Positions 1 through 9,399 of a stretch of DNA of 64,000 bases are shown in pieces. This DNA is from Candidatus Poribacteria bacterium. Its GTDB lineage: Bacteria > Poribacteria > WGA-4E > WGA-3G. Both the position numbers and the translations under genes were made by a program. Each line of letters begins with the position of its first letter. Within the stretch, counting starts at the first letter, position 1. The stretch spans positions 1 to 64,000 of the forward strand of contig JAJDTM010000056.1 in the NCBI GenBank assembly GCA_022827185.1, in the 5' to 3' direction. The notes beneath the pieces were generated by a model. That model searched no databases. It was not told the DNA's origin and saw nothing but the letters and a program-made list of their open reading frames with translations.

Positions 1-359
1 GTTTGAAGGGAATTGAAACTCAGTTAAGATCTTTGTGAGGTCTTGCTGGCTTGCAACGCTTTGACTCCACTTTCCCGTTTGAAGGGAATTGAAACTCAAC
101 CGTCCATGCGGCGATGGAGTTAAGGATACTCTTTCTTTGACTCCACTTTCCCGTTTGAAGGGAATTGAAACAAAATGGCAATCAGCATTACCGTTACGGT
201 TGAAATCTTTGACTCCACTTTCCCGTTTGAAGGGAATTGAAACTCAGTTAAGATCTTTGTGAGGTCTTGCTGGCTTGCAACGCTTTGACTCCACTTTCCC
301 GTTTGAAGGGAATTGAAACTCAACCGTCCATGCGGCGATGGAGTTAAGGATACTCTTTC
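1..359 (+). repeat. Tandem duplication of three repeat-spacer units inside the array
   Basis: Sequence 1-135 recurs at 225-359, an offset of 224 nt, which equals three repeat-spacer units (76+76+72). Spacer 20-59 equals 244-283 and spacer 96-135 equals 320-359. The spacer at 172-207 is not duplicated within the window. This is most simply a recombination between repeats in the young part of the array. Confidence 0.95.
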
Positions 360-3300
360 TTTGAATCCACTTTCCCGTTTGAAGGGAATTGAAACGAGAT
401 TGTCGTAGCAGGTCCCGTCGCGAGTGTTGCGATAACTTTGACTCCACTTTCCCGTTTGAAGGGAATTGAAACATTTCCCGTTCTACGATTTTATCGACTT
501 GGTCTGCCTCGCTTTGACTCCACTTTCCCGTTTGAAGGGAATTGAAACACATAAATACGAATAACGTCACCGACTCTGAAATAGTCTGCTTTGACTCCAC
601 TTTCCCGTTTGAAGGGAATTGAAACCTATGTGCTCTCTCCCCGAGAGTTTTAATGCTTTACTGCTTGACTCCACTTTCCCGTTTGAAGGGAATTGAAACC
701 GGTGATGGCGTTGCGCCAATTCCGCCGTTTCAATGGCCTTTGACTCCACTTTCCCGTTTGAAGGGAATTGAAACATGAACTCTTCATGCCCGAGGATCTC
801 TTTTTGAACACTTTGACTCCACTTTCCCGTTTGAAGGGAATTGAAACCCATTCCTATCAACAAGGCATTGTATGTGTTTCTGCCTTCTTTGACTCCCCTT
901 TCCCGTTTGAAGGGAATTGAAACTTAGTCGTGACCGAGATCGAAACAGTTTCATAATTGCTTTGACTCCCCTTTCCCGTTTGAAGGGAATTGAAACAGAT
1001 CACTGAAAAGGTCATCGAGATCTTCCTTGAGATAACTTTGACTCCACTTTCCCGTTTGAAGGGAATTGAAACAAAGAGGAGGCTTCCCATGAGCCGAACG
1101 TTTTTCCGACTTTGACTCCACTTTCCCGTTTGAAGGGAATTGAAACAGGTCCTGCATGATTCGTCCCTCGTACCAATTGACTTTGACTCCACTTTCCCGT
1201 TTGAAGGGAATTGAAACTCTAATGGGCGTGCAGATGTATTTTGCCTACTTGCTGACTTTGACTCCACTTTCCCGTTTGAAGGGAATTGAAACGCCTGACT
1301 GCCACCCGTGGCGATGAGCAAATTGTCGATCTCCTTTGAATCCACTTTCCCGTTTGAAGGGAATGGAAACACATCCGGCAATAGCGAACAAAACGGTAAA
1401 AAATACATCTTTGAATCCACTTTCCCGTTTGAAGGGAATGGAAACATCTTTAGGGCGCTTCGGACGCGAAGCTCAGCGTTCTTTGAATCCCCTTTCCCGT
1501 TTGAAGGGAATGGAAACACGAGAAACAAGAGAAGGCCGATTTCCAACGGGCTAACTTTGAATCCACTTTCCCGTTTGAAGGGAATGGAAACACGTCTGCG
1601 TAGAACCACGACCCTTCGTTAATATCACTTTGAATCCCCTTTCCCGTTTGAAGGGAATGGAAACACGAACCCTGGTATCTCTGTGGCACCTCTGAGAACA
1701 TCACTTTATATCCCTTTCCCGTTTGAAGGGAATGGAAACAGAGAGAATTCTTCTCGCTTTCCGCAGGTATCTATCACTTTGTCTCCGCGTTCCCGTTTGA
1801 AGGGAATGGAAACTTTTCCGTGTTCGGCGGAACAGGATCGTCATAGTGTTCCTGTGAAACCCTTTCCCGTTTGAAGGGAATTGAAACGCGGTAATGAAAC
1901 TATTTCTGGTGGTCTGATCCGCCCTTTGAATCCCCTTTCCCGTTTGAAGGGAATGGAAACAAGATCCCGATGTTCAATAATGGCACCATCATCATCTTTG
2001 AATCCCCTTTCCCGTTTGAAGGGAATTGAAACGTTTCTGCCTCAAGATTAAGCATGAGTTGATGCTGTTTCTTTGAATCCCCTTTCCCGTTTGAAGGGAA
2101 TGGAAACATTTCCAATGTTGGACGTTGTTCAATATACAAATTCTTTGAATCCCCTTTCCCGTTTGAAGGGAATGGAAACAGCTGTTTCGGCGATAATGGG
2201 ACAGGCGGGTTGAGCTCACTTTGAATCCCCTTTCCCGTTTGAAGGGAATGGAAACTAACCCACGTTGTTGCGCGGGAAACGCGAGTTGATTACGGCTTTG
2301 AATCCCCTTTCCCGTTTGAAGGGAATGGAAACACCTCAACTACTGGTATTTGCGTGTCGATTCCGTCTCTTTGTCTCTGGTTTCCCGTTTGAAGGGAATG
2401 GAAACGTATACGGTTTGGCGTCGCCAGCAAACGCAAAGTCTGTTGTTCTTTGTCTGTGTTTTCCCGTTTGAAGGGAATGGAAACTCATGTTCCTGACGTT
2501 GCTTCTCAAGCTCGGTCCGCTTTGTCTATGTTTTCCCGTTTGAAGGGAATGGAAACAGCAGAGCTGCGGTTGCGAAGTACAGCCAAGGGTTGCTTTGTAT
2601 ATTCTTTCCCGTTTGAAGGGAATGGAAACTACTCACCGACTGGAAGCAGGTTGGTCGGAATTCCAGTTGCCTTTGAATCCCCTTTCCCGTTTGAAGGGAA
2701 TGGAAACTTCTTCGTTAGGGGTGCTGACGTAAGGGCGTATCCGCTGCCTTTGTCTCCCCTTTCCCGTTTGAAGGGAATGGAAACACGATTCGGCTGATAG
2801 CGTTCCAGGCGTGGTTTTTCTTTGTCTCCCCTTTCCCGTTTGAAGGGAATGGAAACTTTGCTTTTCAGCCGGTTATACTCGTCGGTTGTGAATTCTCTTT
2901 GTCTCCCCTTTCTCGTTTGAAGGGAATGGAAACTGTAGTGCGTGGATTGCGGTGCGTGGGGAGATGAACTTTGTCTCCGCGTTCCCGTTTGAAGGGAATG
3001 GAAACATATGGACTCCGCCGAACGGCTCCCAGTAGTCCGACCTTTGGATAAACTTTCCCGTTTGAAGGGAATGGAAACCCCTTTTTTGTTGGCCATACAA
3101 AGCGAATGTGTATCTCATCTCCTTTGTATAGTCTTTCCCGTTTGAAGGGAATGGAAACCGTTGCCGCGACATTCTTTCCGGGTCCGACCTTGTCTTTGTC
3201 TCAGCTTTCCCGTTTGAAGGGAATGGAAACTTATCCGTCAGGAAAATGATGGTAAGAATGACGGTGGAAACGCTTTGCCTCCCCTTTCCCGTTTGAAGGG

Positions 3301-3456
3301 AATGGAAACTGCTGTTTTACGGGCCAACACCATCTCAACCATTTTCTTTGCCTCCCCTTTCCCGTTTGAAGGGAATGGAAACACTTCCTGCATCACGAAC
3401 TCATCAATCTTGTTCTCGACTTTAGATCCGCGTTCCCGTTTGAAGGGAATGTAATA
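1..3456 (+). CRISPR. Type III CRISPR array, 47 repeats (first partial), 46 spacers
   Basis: Repeats of 36 nt alternate with spacers of roughly 33-41 nt. Full repeats begin at 60, 136, 208, 284, 360, 437 and so on, with the last at 3421-3456; positions 1-19 are the 3' part of a repeat cut by the window edge. Each repeat has a 5' TTTG, a variable block, a hairpin core TTCCC-GTTTGAA-GGGAA and an 8-nt 3' end ATTGAAAC or ATGGAAAC, the usual 5' handle of a Cas6-processed crRNA. This puts transcription on the plus strand. Repeats up to 1292 are nearly uniform (TTTGACTCCAC start, ATTGAAAC end). From 1335 they drift, and the last ends GTAATA, so 3456 is the trailer end and the leader lies outside the window. 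Spacers 20-59 and 96-135 recur at 244-283 and 320-359. All open frames across the array are repeat translations, not genes. Confidence 0.98.
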
Positions 3457-4013
3457 GTCGTCAGTCATCAAGTTTGCTTTGCAGTGAGAGTCGTCAGTTA
3501 AAAGAGGTGTTAGATTTATCTCAACTCTCTTTGACTCAGAGACTTCAATTCTGCTGAAAAATCTCCAGATCCCGAATCAGCGGAGAATAACGCACATCTA
3601 AAAATCCGCGTAATCCGTGATAAGCTGCGATTCAGACGGTCCAACACGAGATCACTCATAATCCCACTAATCCCTTGAATCCATCAATCCGGATTCAGAC
3701 GACTGTTTTCACTGCAAAGCATCAACACTGAATGGCTCTGGATTTTTTTATTTGTTTTTTCCCTAAAAATACGGTATAATTAAGTTAGGTATAGATTTTA
3801 TAATTTAATAATCGAAATAACAATAAAAATTGACGTTTTATAACCTAAGTTGCTACCTAACAACTTTTAAACGCTTGAACGTAGTTTTTCAAGCACTTTC
3901 GCACGCTGCTGGCGTGCCAAACTCATGAAAAATAACATAGACCTTTGAAAATCAACGCGCTCATGACACGGATTGTCCAAACTTTAGGAATTATAGTTGC
4001 CAAAGGGGTAAAA
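3457..4013. other. Non-coding stretch between array trailer and cas operon
   Basis: No gene was found here. The left part (3473-3722) is bounded by an imperfect inverted repeat: TGCTTTGCAGTGA at 3475-3487 with GTCGTC at 3490-3495, mirrored by GACGAC at 3698-3703 and TCACTGCAAAGCA at 3709-3721. This looks like a small inserted element. The right part is AT-rich. It holds the cas promoter, an inverted pair GTTAGGTA (about 3784-3791) and TACCTAAC (about 3854-3861), and a hairpin GCACGC-TGCTG-GCGTGC at 3901-3917. A leader of about 220 nt separates the promoter from the first gene. Confidence 0.7.
3752..3792 (+). promoter_or_regulatory. Promoter of the cas operon
   Basis: TTGTTT at 3752-3757 and TATAAT at 3775-3780 are separated by 17 nt, a good sigma-70-type promoter. 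The -10 box is followed by an AGTTAGGTAT motif. A closely similar block (TTTTCCCTNAAA, six bases, TATAATT, then AGTTAGGTAT) precedes the protease gene at 38097, so the two transcription units may share a regulator. The GTTAGGTA/TACCTAAC inverted pair downstream of the start point could be an operator. Start-site position is inferred, not seen. Confidence 0.65.
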
Positions 4014-5789
4014 ATGTCACATATTCTGCTAACCAGTTTGGGGACGCGAGTATTCGAGAACACTACATATACATGGAATGGAGAAAAAGCTACCGCGGAT
4101 CTCGCTCCATTGGCATTAATGGAATTATTTAACAAGCTGGGCTTGTCCATACCTGACCGCTTTGTTGCTGTGGTTACAAAAGGTGCCGAAACGACCACGT
4201 GGCCTGTTTTTCGAGATTGGGTTTCTACCAAACGTAAAATCAAGCCCGAATCTATTTCTATTGTTGATGGTCGTGACAGCATCGAAATTCGTAAAATTCT
4301 TGAATCCGTGGCTGATCCGAAATATATTCCAGAAGGTGCCGAGCTTACACTTGATGTCACACAGGGATTCCGACACTTTCCATTTATCTTTTATGCTTTG
4401 GTGCTTTATCTTAAATCACTTCGGGGCGTAAATATCCGTGGAGTCTACTATGGGATGGCGGAAGGCATACCACCAACTGATCCCAAACCCATCATTGATT
4501 TACAGCCGTTAGTTGAATTGCCGGAGTGGTTCTATGCAGTGCGAATGTTTCGTGATCAAGGAACAACCATGCCCATGGCGCAACTTCTGCAGCCTCTGGC
4601 AGACACGCTAAATGATGAAAGAAAACAACTATCCAAATCCGGAGACACGGAAGCAGATAAAAGACTTTCGGCGCAGGCCAGCCAAGTTAAAAATTCTGTT
4701 GATTGGCTTCAAAGGTATGCCTTTGCCTATGAGTCTGCTTTGCCTTTAGAGTTGGGAAAAGCCAGTAAGGGATTAGTTGATTCAATTAAAGGGCTTCCCT
4801 CTATAGACAGTGCAGGGCTTCCACCGTTGGTAGGTGAACTAACGAATGCTATCATCAATGCAGCAAAAAAATCAGCGTTCGCAAAATCTCCAGACAGAAA
4901 AGGGGAATGGAAGAGAAAAATCCGGTTAGATGAAAATGAGTTGAGGCGTCAGGCAGATATGATTGATTTGTATTTGGAACGAGATCAGATCTCTCTTGCA
5001 GTAGGCCTAATGCGGGAATGGGTGGTTTCTTGGGCAATCTGGAAATCATATAAAACTGAGGAGATTGAGAAGTGGTGGGATAACCGGTATGTGCGTCCTC
5101 GATATGAGCGCATACTCGGTGCTATTTTGGCATCTGCCAGAAGTAAAGGACCTTACTTAACCATGACACCGGAGCAGGAAAAATTTAGGGAGTACTGGGA
5201 TCAACTGACAGACAAGTTGCGCAATGTATTGCATCATCATGCGATGCGTCCAATAGCATTTGACCCAGAACCTAAGCCTTTGGAAAAGGTTAAGTGTTTT
5301 TGGAATAAACTGAAGATAGAAGGACTGAAGGTGACAGGCGGTATTGAGCTGCCACCATTAGGCGGACGATTACTGATCTCACCGCAGGGCGGAAGTCCAG
5401 GTGTACTCTTCTCCGCACTAAAAGTTGCCAATCCTGATACCTGTGTTGTGATCTGTTCAGACGCGTCAATTTGCAGCATTGATGATGCCGCCAGTGCAGC
5501 GGGATTTAAAGGACACATTGAAAAGATAAAATTGAGTGATCCGATTGGAGGCTTTACTGAGATCGATGCAGTCGCCGAAAGCGTTGAAGGCTATCTGACG
5601 TATGCTGACAAGGTTATTGCCAACATAACCGGAGGTTCAACGTTGATGGGTGTGATTGTCCAACGTTTGGTGGAAGATGCTCAGAAGTTAGATTGTCCTG
5701 TTGAGCGTTTCGCACTCATTGATCGGCGCACGGAAGCGGAACGAGACAAGAACCCATTTGTTGAAAGTGATTCTCATCTGCTTGACTGA
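4014..5789 (+). CDS. CARF-HEPN-CARF CRISPR ancillary ribonuclease (TM1812/Csx1-like)
   Basis: First gene of the cas operon, 591 aa. The ATG at 4014 is chosen over an in-frame upstream start because AAAGGGG lies 5 nt ahead of it. Residues 1-190 form a TM1812-type CARF domain: it opens MSHILLTSLGTR, contains DVTQGFRHFP, and ends with the family's IIDLQPLVELPEWFYAV stretch. Residues 190-440 are helical and hold the HEPN signature R403-x4-H408 (RNVLHH), the catalytic motif of Csx1/Csm6 RNases. From residue 450 to the end is a second Rossmann-like domain with LLISPQGGSPG and NITGGSTLMG (from N537), which resembles another CARF domain. Family knowledge predicts RNA cleavage switched on by cyclic oligoadenylate from Cas10. 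The second CARF could bind another ligand or degrade the activator; that is inference. The domain split is read by eye. Confidence 0.85.
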   Translation: MSHILLTSLGTRVFENTTYTWNGEKATADLAPLALMELFNKLGLSIPDRFVAVVTKGAETTTWPVFRDWVSTKRKIKPESISIVDGRDSIEIRKILESVADPKYIPEGAELTLDVTQGFRHFPFIFYALVLYLKSLRGVNIRGVYYGMAEGIPPTDPKPIIDLQPLVELPEWFYAVRMFRDQGTTMPMAQLLQPLADTLNDERKQLSKSGDTEADKRLSAQASQVKNSVDWLQRYAFAYESALPLELGKASKGLVDSIKGLPSIDSAGLPPLVGELTNAIINAAKKSAFAKSPDRKGEWKRKIRLDENELRRQADMIDLYLERDQISLAVGLMREWVVSWAIWKSYKTEEIEKWWDNRYVRPRYERILGAILASARSKGPYLTMTPEQEKFREYWDQLTDKLRNVLHHHAMRPIAFDPEPKPLEKVKCFWNKLKIEGLKVTGGIELPPLGGRLLISPQGGSPGVLFSALKVANPDTCVVICSDASICSIDDAASAAGFKGHIEKIKLSDPIGGFTEIDAVAESVEGYLTYADKVIANITGGSTLMGVIVQRLVEDAQKLDCPVERFALIDRRTEAERDKNPFVESDSHLLD

Positions 5790-5839
5790 AATCTGATCGA
5801 GACAGATATGTCGTGATAAAGAAAATATAGGAGATATTG

Positions 5840-6976
5840 ATGCCCAACCCACACACACTTCTCTGTACAATTGGGACGAGTCTGTTATATCCGAACCTCT
5901 CCAATCTCATCAAGGAAAAGCAAACCGACCCGGTTCGTGCTGCGCTGGCTAAGGCGTATTCCGACGAAAAATGGTCTCAAGTCGCGACCCAACTGCGTAA
6001 AATTGATCCGACGGATCGGATTTGCGGGGCAGAAATAAATTCTGTGACAGATCTGCTGACCCAGGGGATTATTGAGAAGGGACACCTCCATCTGTTTTGC
6101 TCTGAAACGGATGACGGGGAGGCAATTGCCAAAATCTTAGAAGCCTATTTTACACAAGAACGTTGGCGGGTGTGGATTCATTGTGTGACAGGGTTGCGGG
6201 ATGATGACCCCTATTTATTCCGTACGCAAGGCTTGCGTAACCTTGCGAAACTCTTTGGTGAACAGGTGCGTGCATCGCGAAAAAATTATATGTCGTGTGC
6301 GATAAATGCGACGGGTGGCTATAAAGCCCAGATTGCCATTGCTGTCCTCATGGGACAGGCACTTGATATTCCCGTCTATTATAAACATGAACGCTTTAAT
6401 GAGATTATCCCCTTTCCGCCGATGCCAGTGGCACTTGATTTTGCGCTCTGGGAACGTGCCAGCGGTATGTTTATGATCCTGAGTCAGGAAGATGCTTGTG
6501 AACCGTTGAGCCGTTTTGCCAATGATTGGGATGAACGTTTTGAGCCGTTAGTCAACCGAGAAACGATTGATAATGAGGTTTATCTCGCACTCTCAGCGAC
6601 AGGACAGATTTTTCACGAAACCTTTCGGTCCCGTTTTCAACTATTGAAGGGTAGTGCGCTTCCGCGTGCCGCAAGGCTGTCTGAAAAAGAGGCACCCAAG
6701 TTAGGGAATCACGCCTACAATCAAGCGCGTGATTCCATTTTAGATTTCTTGCAAAAGGTCACGGATGCGAGGTCCTACGTCCGGTACTGCCATTCAACCG
6801 ATTGGCATAAGAAGCTCCCGGAATCAACACGGTTTCGACTCTCAGGCGAAGAGGTTCAAGGCATATACTCCAATGGGACGTGGTGTGTGAAATTTAGAGT
6901 CGTCACAACAGCATCCGATGAAAGTCAGTTACCCGTCATTGTTGCGGACCTCAATGACTCGTTAGACCCAAAGTAG
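5840..6976 (+). CDS. APE2256-family CARF protein with unidentified C-terminal effector domain
   Basis: 378 aa. The ATG at 5840 has AGGAG 6 nt upstream; a TTG at 5837 is less likely. The N-terminal CARF domain starts LCTIGTSLLYPNL and carries NATGGYKAQIA (N156-G160 region), the hallmark of the APE2256 group of CRISPR-associated proteins. It should bind cyclic oligoadenylate. The last hundred residues (about 275-378) differ from the CARF part: a helix (ARDSILDFLQKV), then strands with FRLSGEEVQGIYSNGTW and VKFRVVTT. The layout is reminiscent of RelE-type mRNA interferases, which are known fused to CARF domains, but I see no diagnostic catalytic set, so the activity is open. No HEPN RxxxxH motif was found. 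It sits 50 nt after the CARF-HEPN gene and 35 nt before cas10, apparently in the same transcript. Confidence 0.8.
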   Translation: MPNPHTLLCTIGTSLLYPNLSNLIKEKQTDPVRAALAKAYSDEKWSQVATQLRKIDPTDRICGAEINSVTDLLTQGIIEKGHLHLFCSETDDGEAIAKILEAYFTQERWRVWIHCVTGLRDDDPYLFRTQGLRNLAKLFGEQVRASRKNYMSCAINATGGYKAQIAIAVLMGQALDIPVYYKHERFNEIIPFPPMPVALDFALWERASGMFMILSQEDACEPLSRFANDWDERFEPLVNRETIDNEVYLALSATGQIFHETFRSRFQLLKGSALPRAARLSEKEAPKLGNHAYNQARDSILDFLQKVTDARSYVRYCHSTDWHKKLPESTRFRLSGEEVQGIYSNGTWCVKFRVVTTASDESQLPVIVADLNDSLDPK

Positions 6977-7011
6977 ATTCAGTAGATATATAGAAAGGAA
7001 CCCTTCAGATT

Positions 7012-8613
7012 ATGGCTGGTGAATCATTCGTAATCGTCATTGATACCCCTTCTATAAAAAACTATGTCTTCGGTAGCGATCCGTTGAATGAGGTGCGAGG
7101 TGCAAGCGCGCGGTTGGATCGCTTAAACCGCGTCGAAATGGAAAATTGTTTGACGGAACATCCAGGCACGAAAAATGTGAAAAAAGTATATGCCAATGGT
7201 GGCTCGGCACAGTTCATCGTACAGGCGGATGAGGTTGTCGCGGTTCGGGCAGCTTGTAAAAGTATGGTGCGTCATATACGGGGACAAACGGGCGGTGAAG
7301 TCGGTGTCGTTTATGGTATAGCACCGCTTAAAAACGACTATACCGAGGCGGTACGCATGGCACATTTTCAACTCCGCTGCGAACGTGAATTTGCGACGTG
7401 TCGTCGGAGTACTGCTTTACTACCGATTATAATGGAATGTGAGTCTGCATCGCATCTGCCTGCATCTCACATCACACCTGAGGGCGATATACTCTCTCAG
7501 GCGAGTGCTGAAAAGGCACAGGTGGGGCGTGATACGCGACGTTATGGACTCTGGGGTGGATGGATGCGGCATTTAGATAAGGAAGGGGACTGGCCGGATC
7601 GCAAACTTTGGCATAAGTTAAGATGTGAGAGTCTAACGGATATTGGGGATCGCTCTGGATGGCGCAACTACATCGGTATCGTCTATGCCGATGGAAACGC
7701 TATGGGTCAATTTATCCAATCCCTGGATCAATCCGAAAGGTTCTGCCAATTTAGTGAAATCGTTGATGAAAGTATTCAAGAAGCCTGTTTTACCGCACTG
7801 AGTGAAATTTCCAAGTCAGAAATTGACAAAGTTCGAGAGATTTACCACCAACAGGGTGGCTTTGATGAACTTGCTGCGGATATTCTGCTCCTTGGCGGCG
7901 ATGATTTGTTGGTCGCACTGCCTGCTGATCGGGCACTTGATTTTGCCTTGAAGGTCAGCAATCAATTTCAATCCTTAACTAAAGCCCGAATTGATGTTCT
8001 GCCTGATGTCGCGACGCGGGAGTTTTTCCAAAGCGAGCTTCGGGGTCAAGGTTTCACGATTTCTTGTGGTGTTGCGATCGCAAAAAGCAATTATCCGTTC
8101 TATCTCGCGTTGGATCTCGCAGAGCAACTCTTGAAGAATGCCAAACGCCAACACAGCCGGGCTTTGGTATCCGAGACACAAAATCAGACGCGTGTTGATT
8201 TTCATGTCGTAGCGGGTGCGAATAGCTACGCACTTGGACACGTGCGAGATGATACCTATCAGGTATCTACCGATGCCCAGCGGACGCTCCGCCCCTTGTC
8301 TTGTCCTGAGTTGGAAGCACTCCGGTCGAGTGTGAAGAAACTAAACAAAAGTGGGTTTCCAAGCAGCAAATTACACGAACTTCAAGAGGCGGCTTTGGAA
8401 CCACAGAAGAACAAATCTGACTGGCGTATTTGCGACATTTTTGCACGCTGCCAGCACGGGCGGGATAAATCACAGCGACGCGCCCTATGGGAGGCAGTAG
8501 AGAATTTATGTCCAAACGGATATAAATTCAACTTTCCATGGTTTAAAAAAGATGACAAAAGTTTGCTATGTGTCGCGGATCTTGTAGATGCGTATCGTTT
8601 GTTTTCAAAGTAG
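7012..8613 (+). CDS. cas10: Cas10, HD-less, with cyclase GGDD motif
   Basis: Large subunit of the type III effector, 533 aa, short for the family. The N-terminus (FVIVIDTPSIKNYVFGSD, then EVRGASARLDRLNR) matches the Cas10 palm-domain start, and there is no HD nuclease domain ahead of it. Palm-1 carries YADGNAMGQF (Y225-F233) and palm-2 carries LLLGGDDLLVALP with G295-G296-D297-D298. The intact GGDD predicts conversion of ATP to cyclic oligoadenylate when target RNA is bound, feeding the two CARF proteins encoded just upstream. Lacking HD, the complex should not cut single-stranded DNA itself. The GTATAGAAAGGA sequence before the ATG gives a ribosome site. Confidence 0.93.
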   Translation: MAGESFVIVIDTPSIKNYVFGSDPLNEVRGASARLDRLNRVEMENCLTEHPGTKNVKKVYANGGSAQFIVQADEVVAVRAACKSMVRHIRGQTGGEVGVVYGIAPLKNDYTEAVRMAHFQLRCEREFATCRRSTALLPIIMECESASHLPASHITPEGDILSQASAEKAQVGRDTRRYGLWGGWMRHLDKEGDWPDRKLWHKLRCESLTDIGDRSGWRNYIGIVYADGNAMGQFIQSLDQSERFCQFSEIVDESIQEACFTALSEISKSEIDKVREIYHQQGGFDELAADILLLGGDDLLVALPADRALDFALKVSNQFQSLTKARIDVLPDVATREFFQSELRGQGFTISCGVAIAKSNYPFYLALDLAEQLLKNAKRQHSRALVSETQNQTRVDFHVVAGANSYALGHVRDDTYQVSTDAQRTLRPLSCPELEALRSSVKKLNKSGFPSSKLHELQEAALEPQKNKSDWRICDIFARCQHGRDKSQRRALWEAVENLCPNGYKFNFPWFKKDDKSLLCVADLVDAYRLFSK

Positions 8614-8628
8614 AGAGGAGTTTTGTCT

Positions 8629-9399
8629 ATGGATCCTCAACGTTTGGATTTGAGTTACGATATTATTTGGGAGGGGCGTTGGCACGTCGGTAGTGGCTAT
8701 CAATCGGCAGCAGTGGACAGATTGCTTCGCCGCTTTGGAGGTGTTGACGGGGTACCGTTTGTTCCCGGTTCTCAAATCAAAGGTGTTCTACGTTATCAAT
8801 GCGAACGGTTGGCGGTAGTCCTCGGTCTTGAAGTTGTAAATCCGCACGCTGTCATTGAAGATGATAAGAATCATCTGGTGAGGTTTTTTAAACCGTTGAG
8901 ACAATCCCCCTTGATCGTGGATCGACTGTTTGGCAGCCGTTACCAAGGGGAATGTCTATATGTAACAAATGCGGGACCTGTGTTGCCGAAGGATACGACA
9001 AACACCTCTATACAAACTCGGACAGCTATGGATCGCCTTACAGGAACGGTAATGGAACAGCATCTATTCACAACGGAATTTTCGGAGAGAAACGTTCGCC
9101 TTCAAGGTTCTATTCGTGCTCGGCATCCCGCTGGGGTCCTAACACAGGATGGAGATGAGTTTCCGTATGAATATGCACTTTTGTTTTCTACACTACTGGC
9201 ACTTGATAGTTTGGGCGGTGATAAGAGCGCTGGCATGGGGCGGTGTAAGATTAAAATCAATGAAGAGTCGTTGTGTTGGAATGGTGATCCCATTTCATTG
9301 GATGATGCTCTGCTCGGCTTCCAAGAAGCCCTTAGCAGTTTTCAAGGTGAAGAGTGGATTAAATGGATAGATGAACTTCGTATGGGGGCGACATCGTGA
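8629..9399 (+). CDS. csm3: Csm3-like Cas7 RAMP subunit (first of three)
   Basis: 256 aa. The ATG at 8629 lies 8 nt after GAGGAG; a TTG at 8623 is too close to it. RAMP-superfamily features are the early HVGSGYQSAAVDRLLRR segment, VPFVPGSQIKGVLR (residues 42-55) and the late glycine-rich GGDKSAGMGRCKI. Csm3-type backbone subunits wrap the crRNA and cut target RNA every 6 nt through an aspartate in the segment just before the PGS motif; D30 is the candidate here. The stop codon overlaps the GTG of csx10 by 4 nt, so the two are translationally coupled. Confidence 0.88.
   Translation: MDPQRLDLSYDIIWEGRWHVGSGYQSAAVDRLLRRFGGVDGVPFVPGSQIKGVLRYQCERLAVVLGLEVVNPHAVIEDDKNHLVRFFKPLRQSPLIVDRLFGSRYQGECLYVTNAGPVLPKDTTNTSIQTRTAMDRLTGTVMEQHLFTTEFSERNVRLQGSIRARHPAGVLTQDGDEFPYEYALLFSTLLALDSLGGDKSAGMGRCKIKINEESLCWNGDPISLDDALLGFQEALSSFQGEEWIKWIDELRMGATS

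Noticed and set aside
120..3471. Long overlapping ORFs on both strands, up to 250 residues, with repeated peptides such as FQFPSNGKVESK and NPLSRLKGMET
   Set aside because: They are translations of CRISPR repeats with spacers between; the unit length matches the array and there are no ribosome sites.
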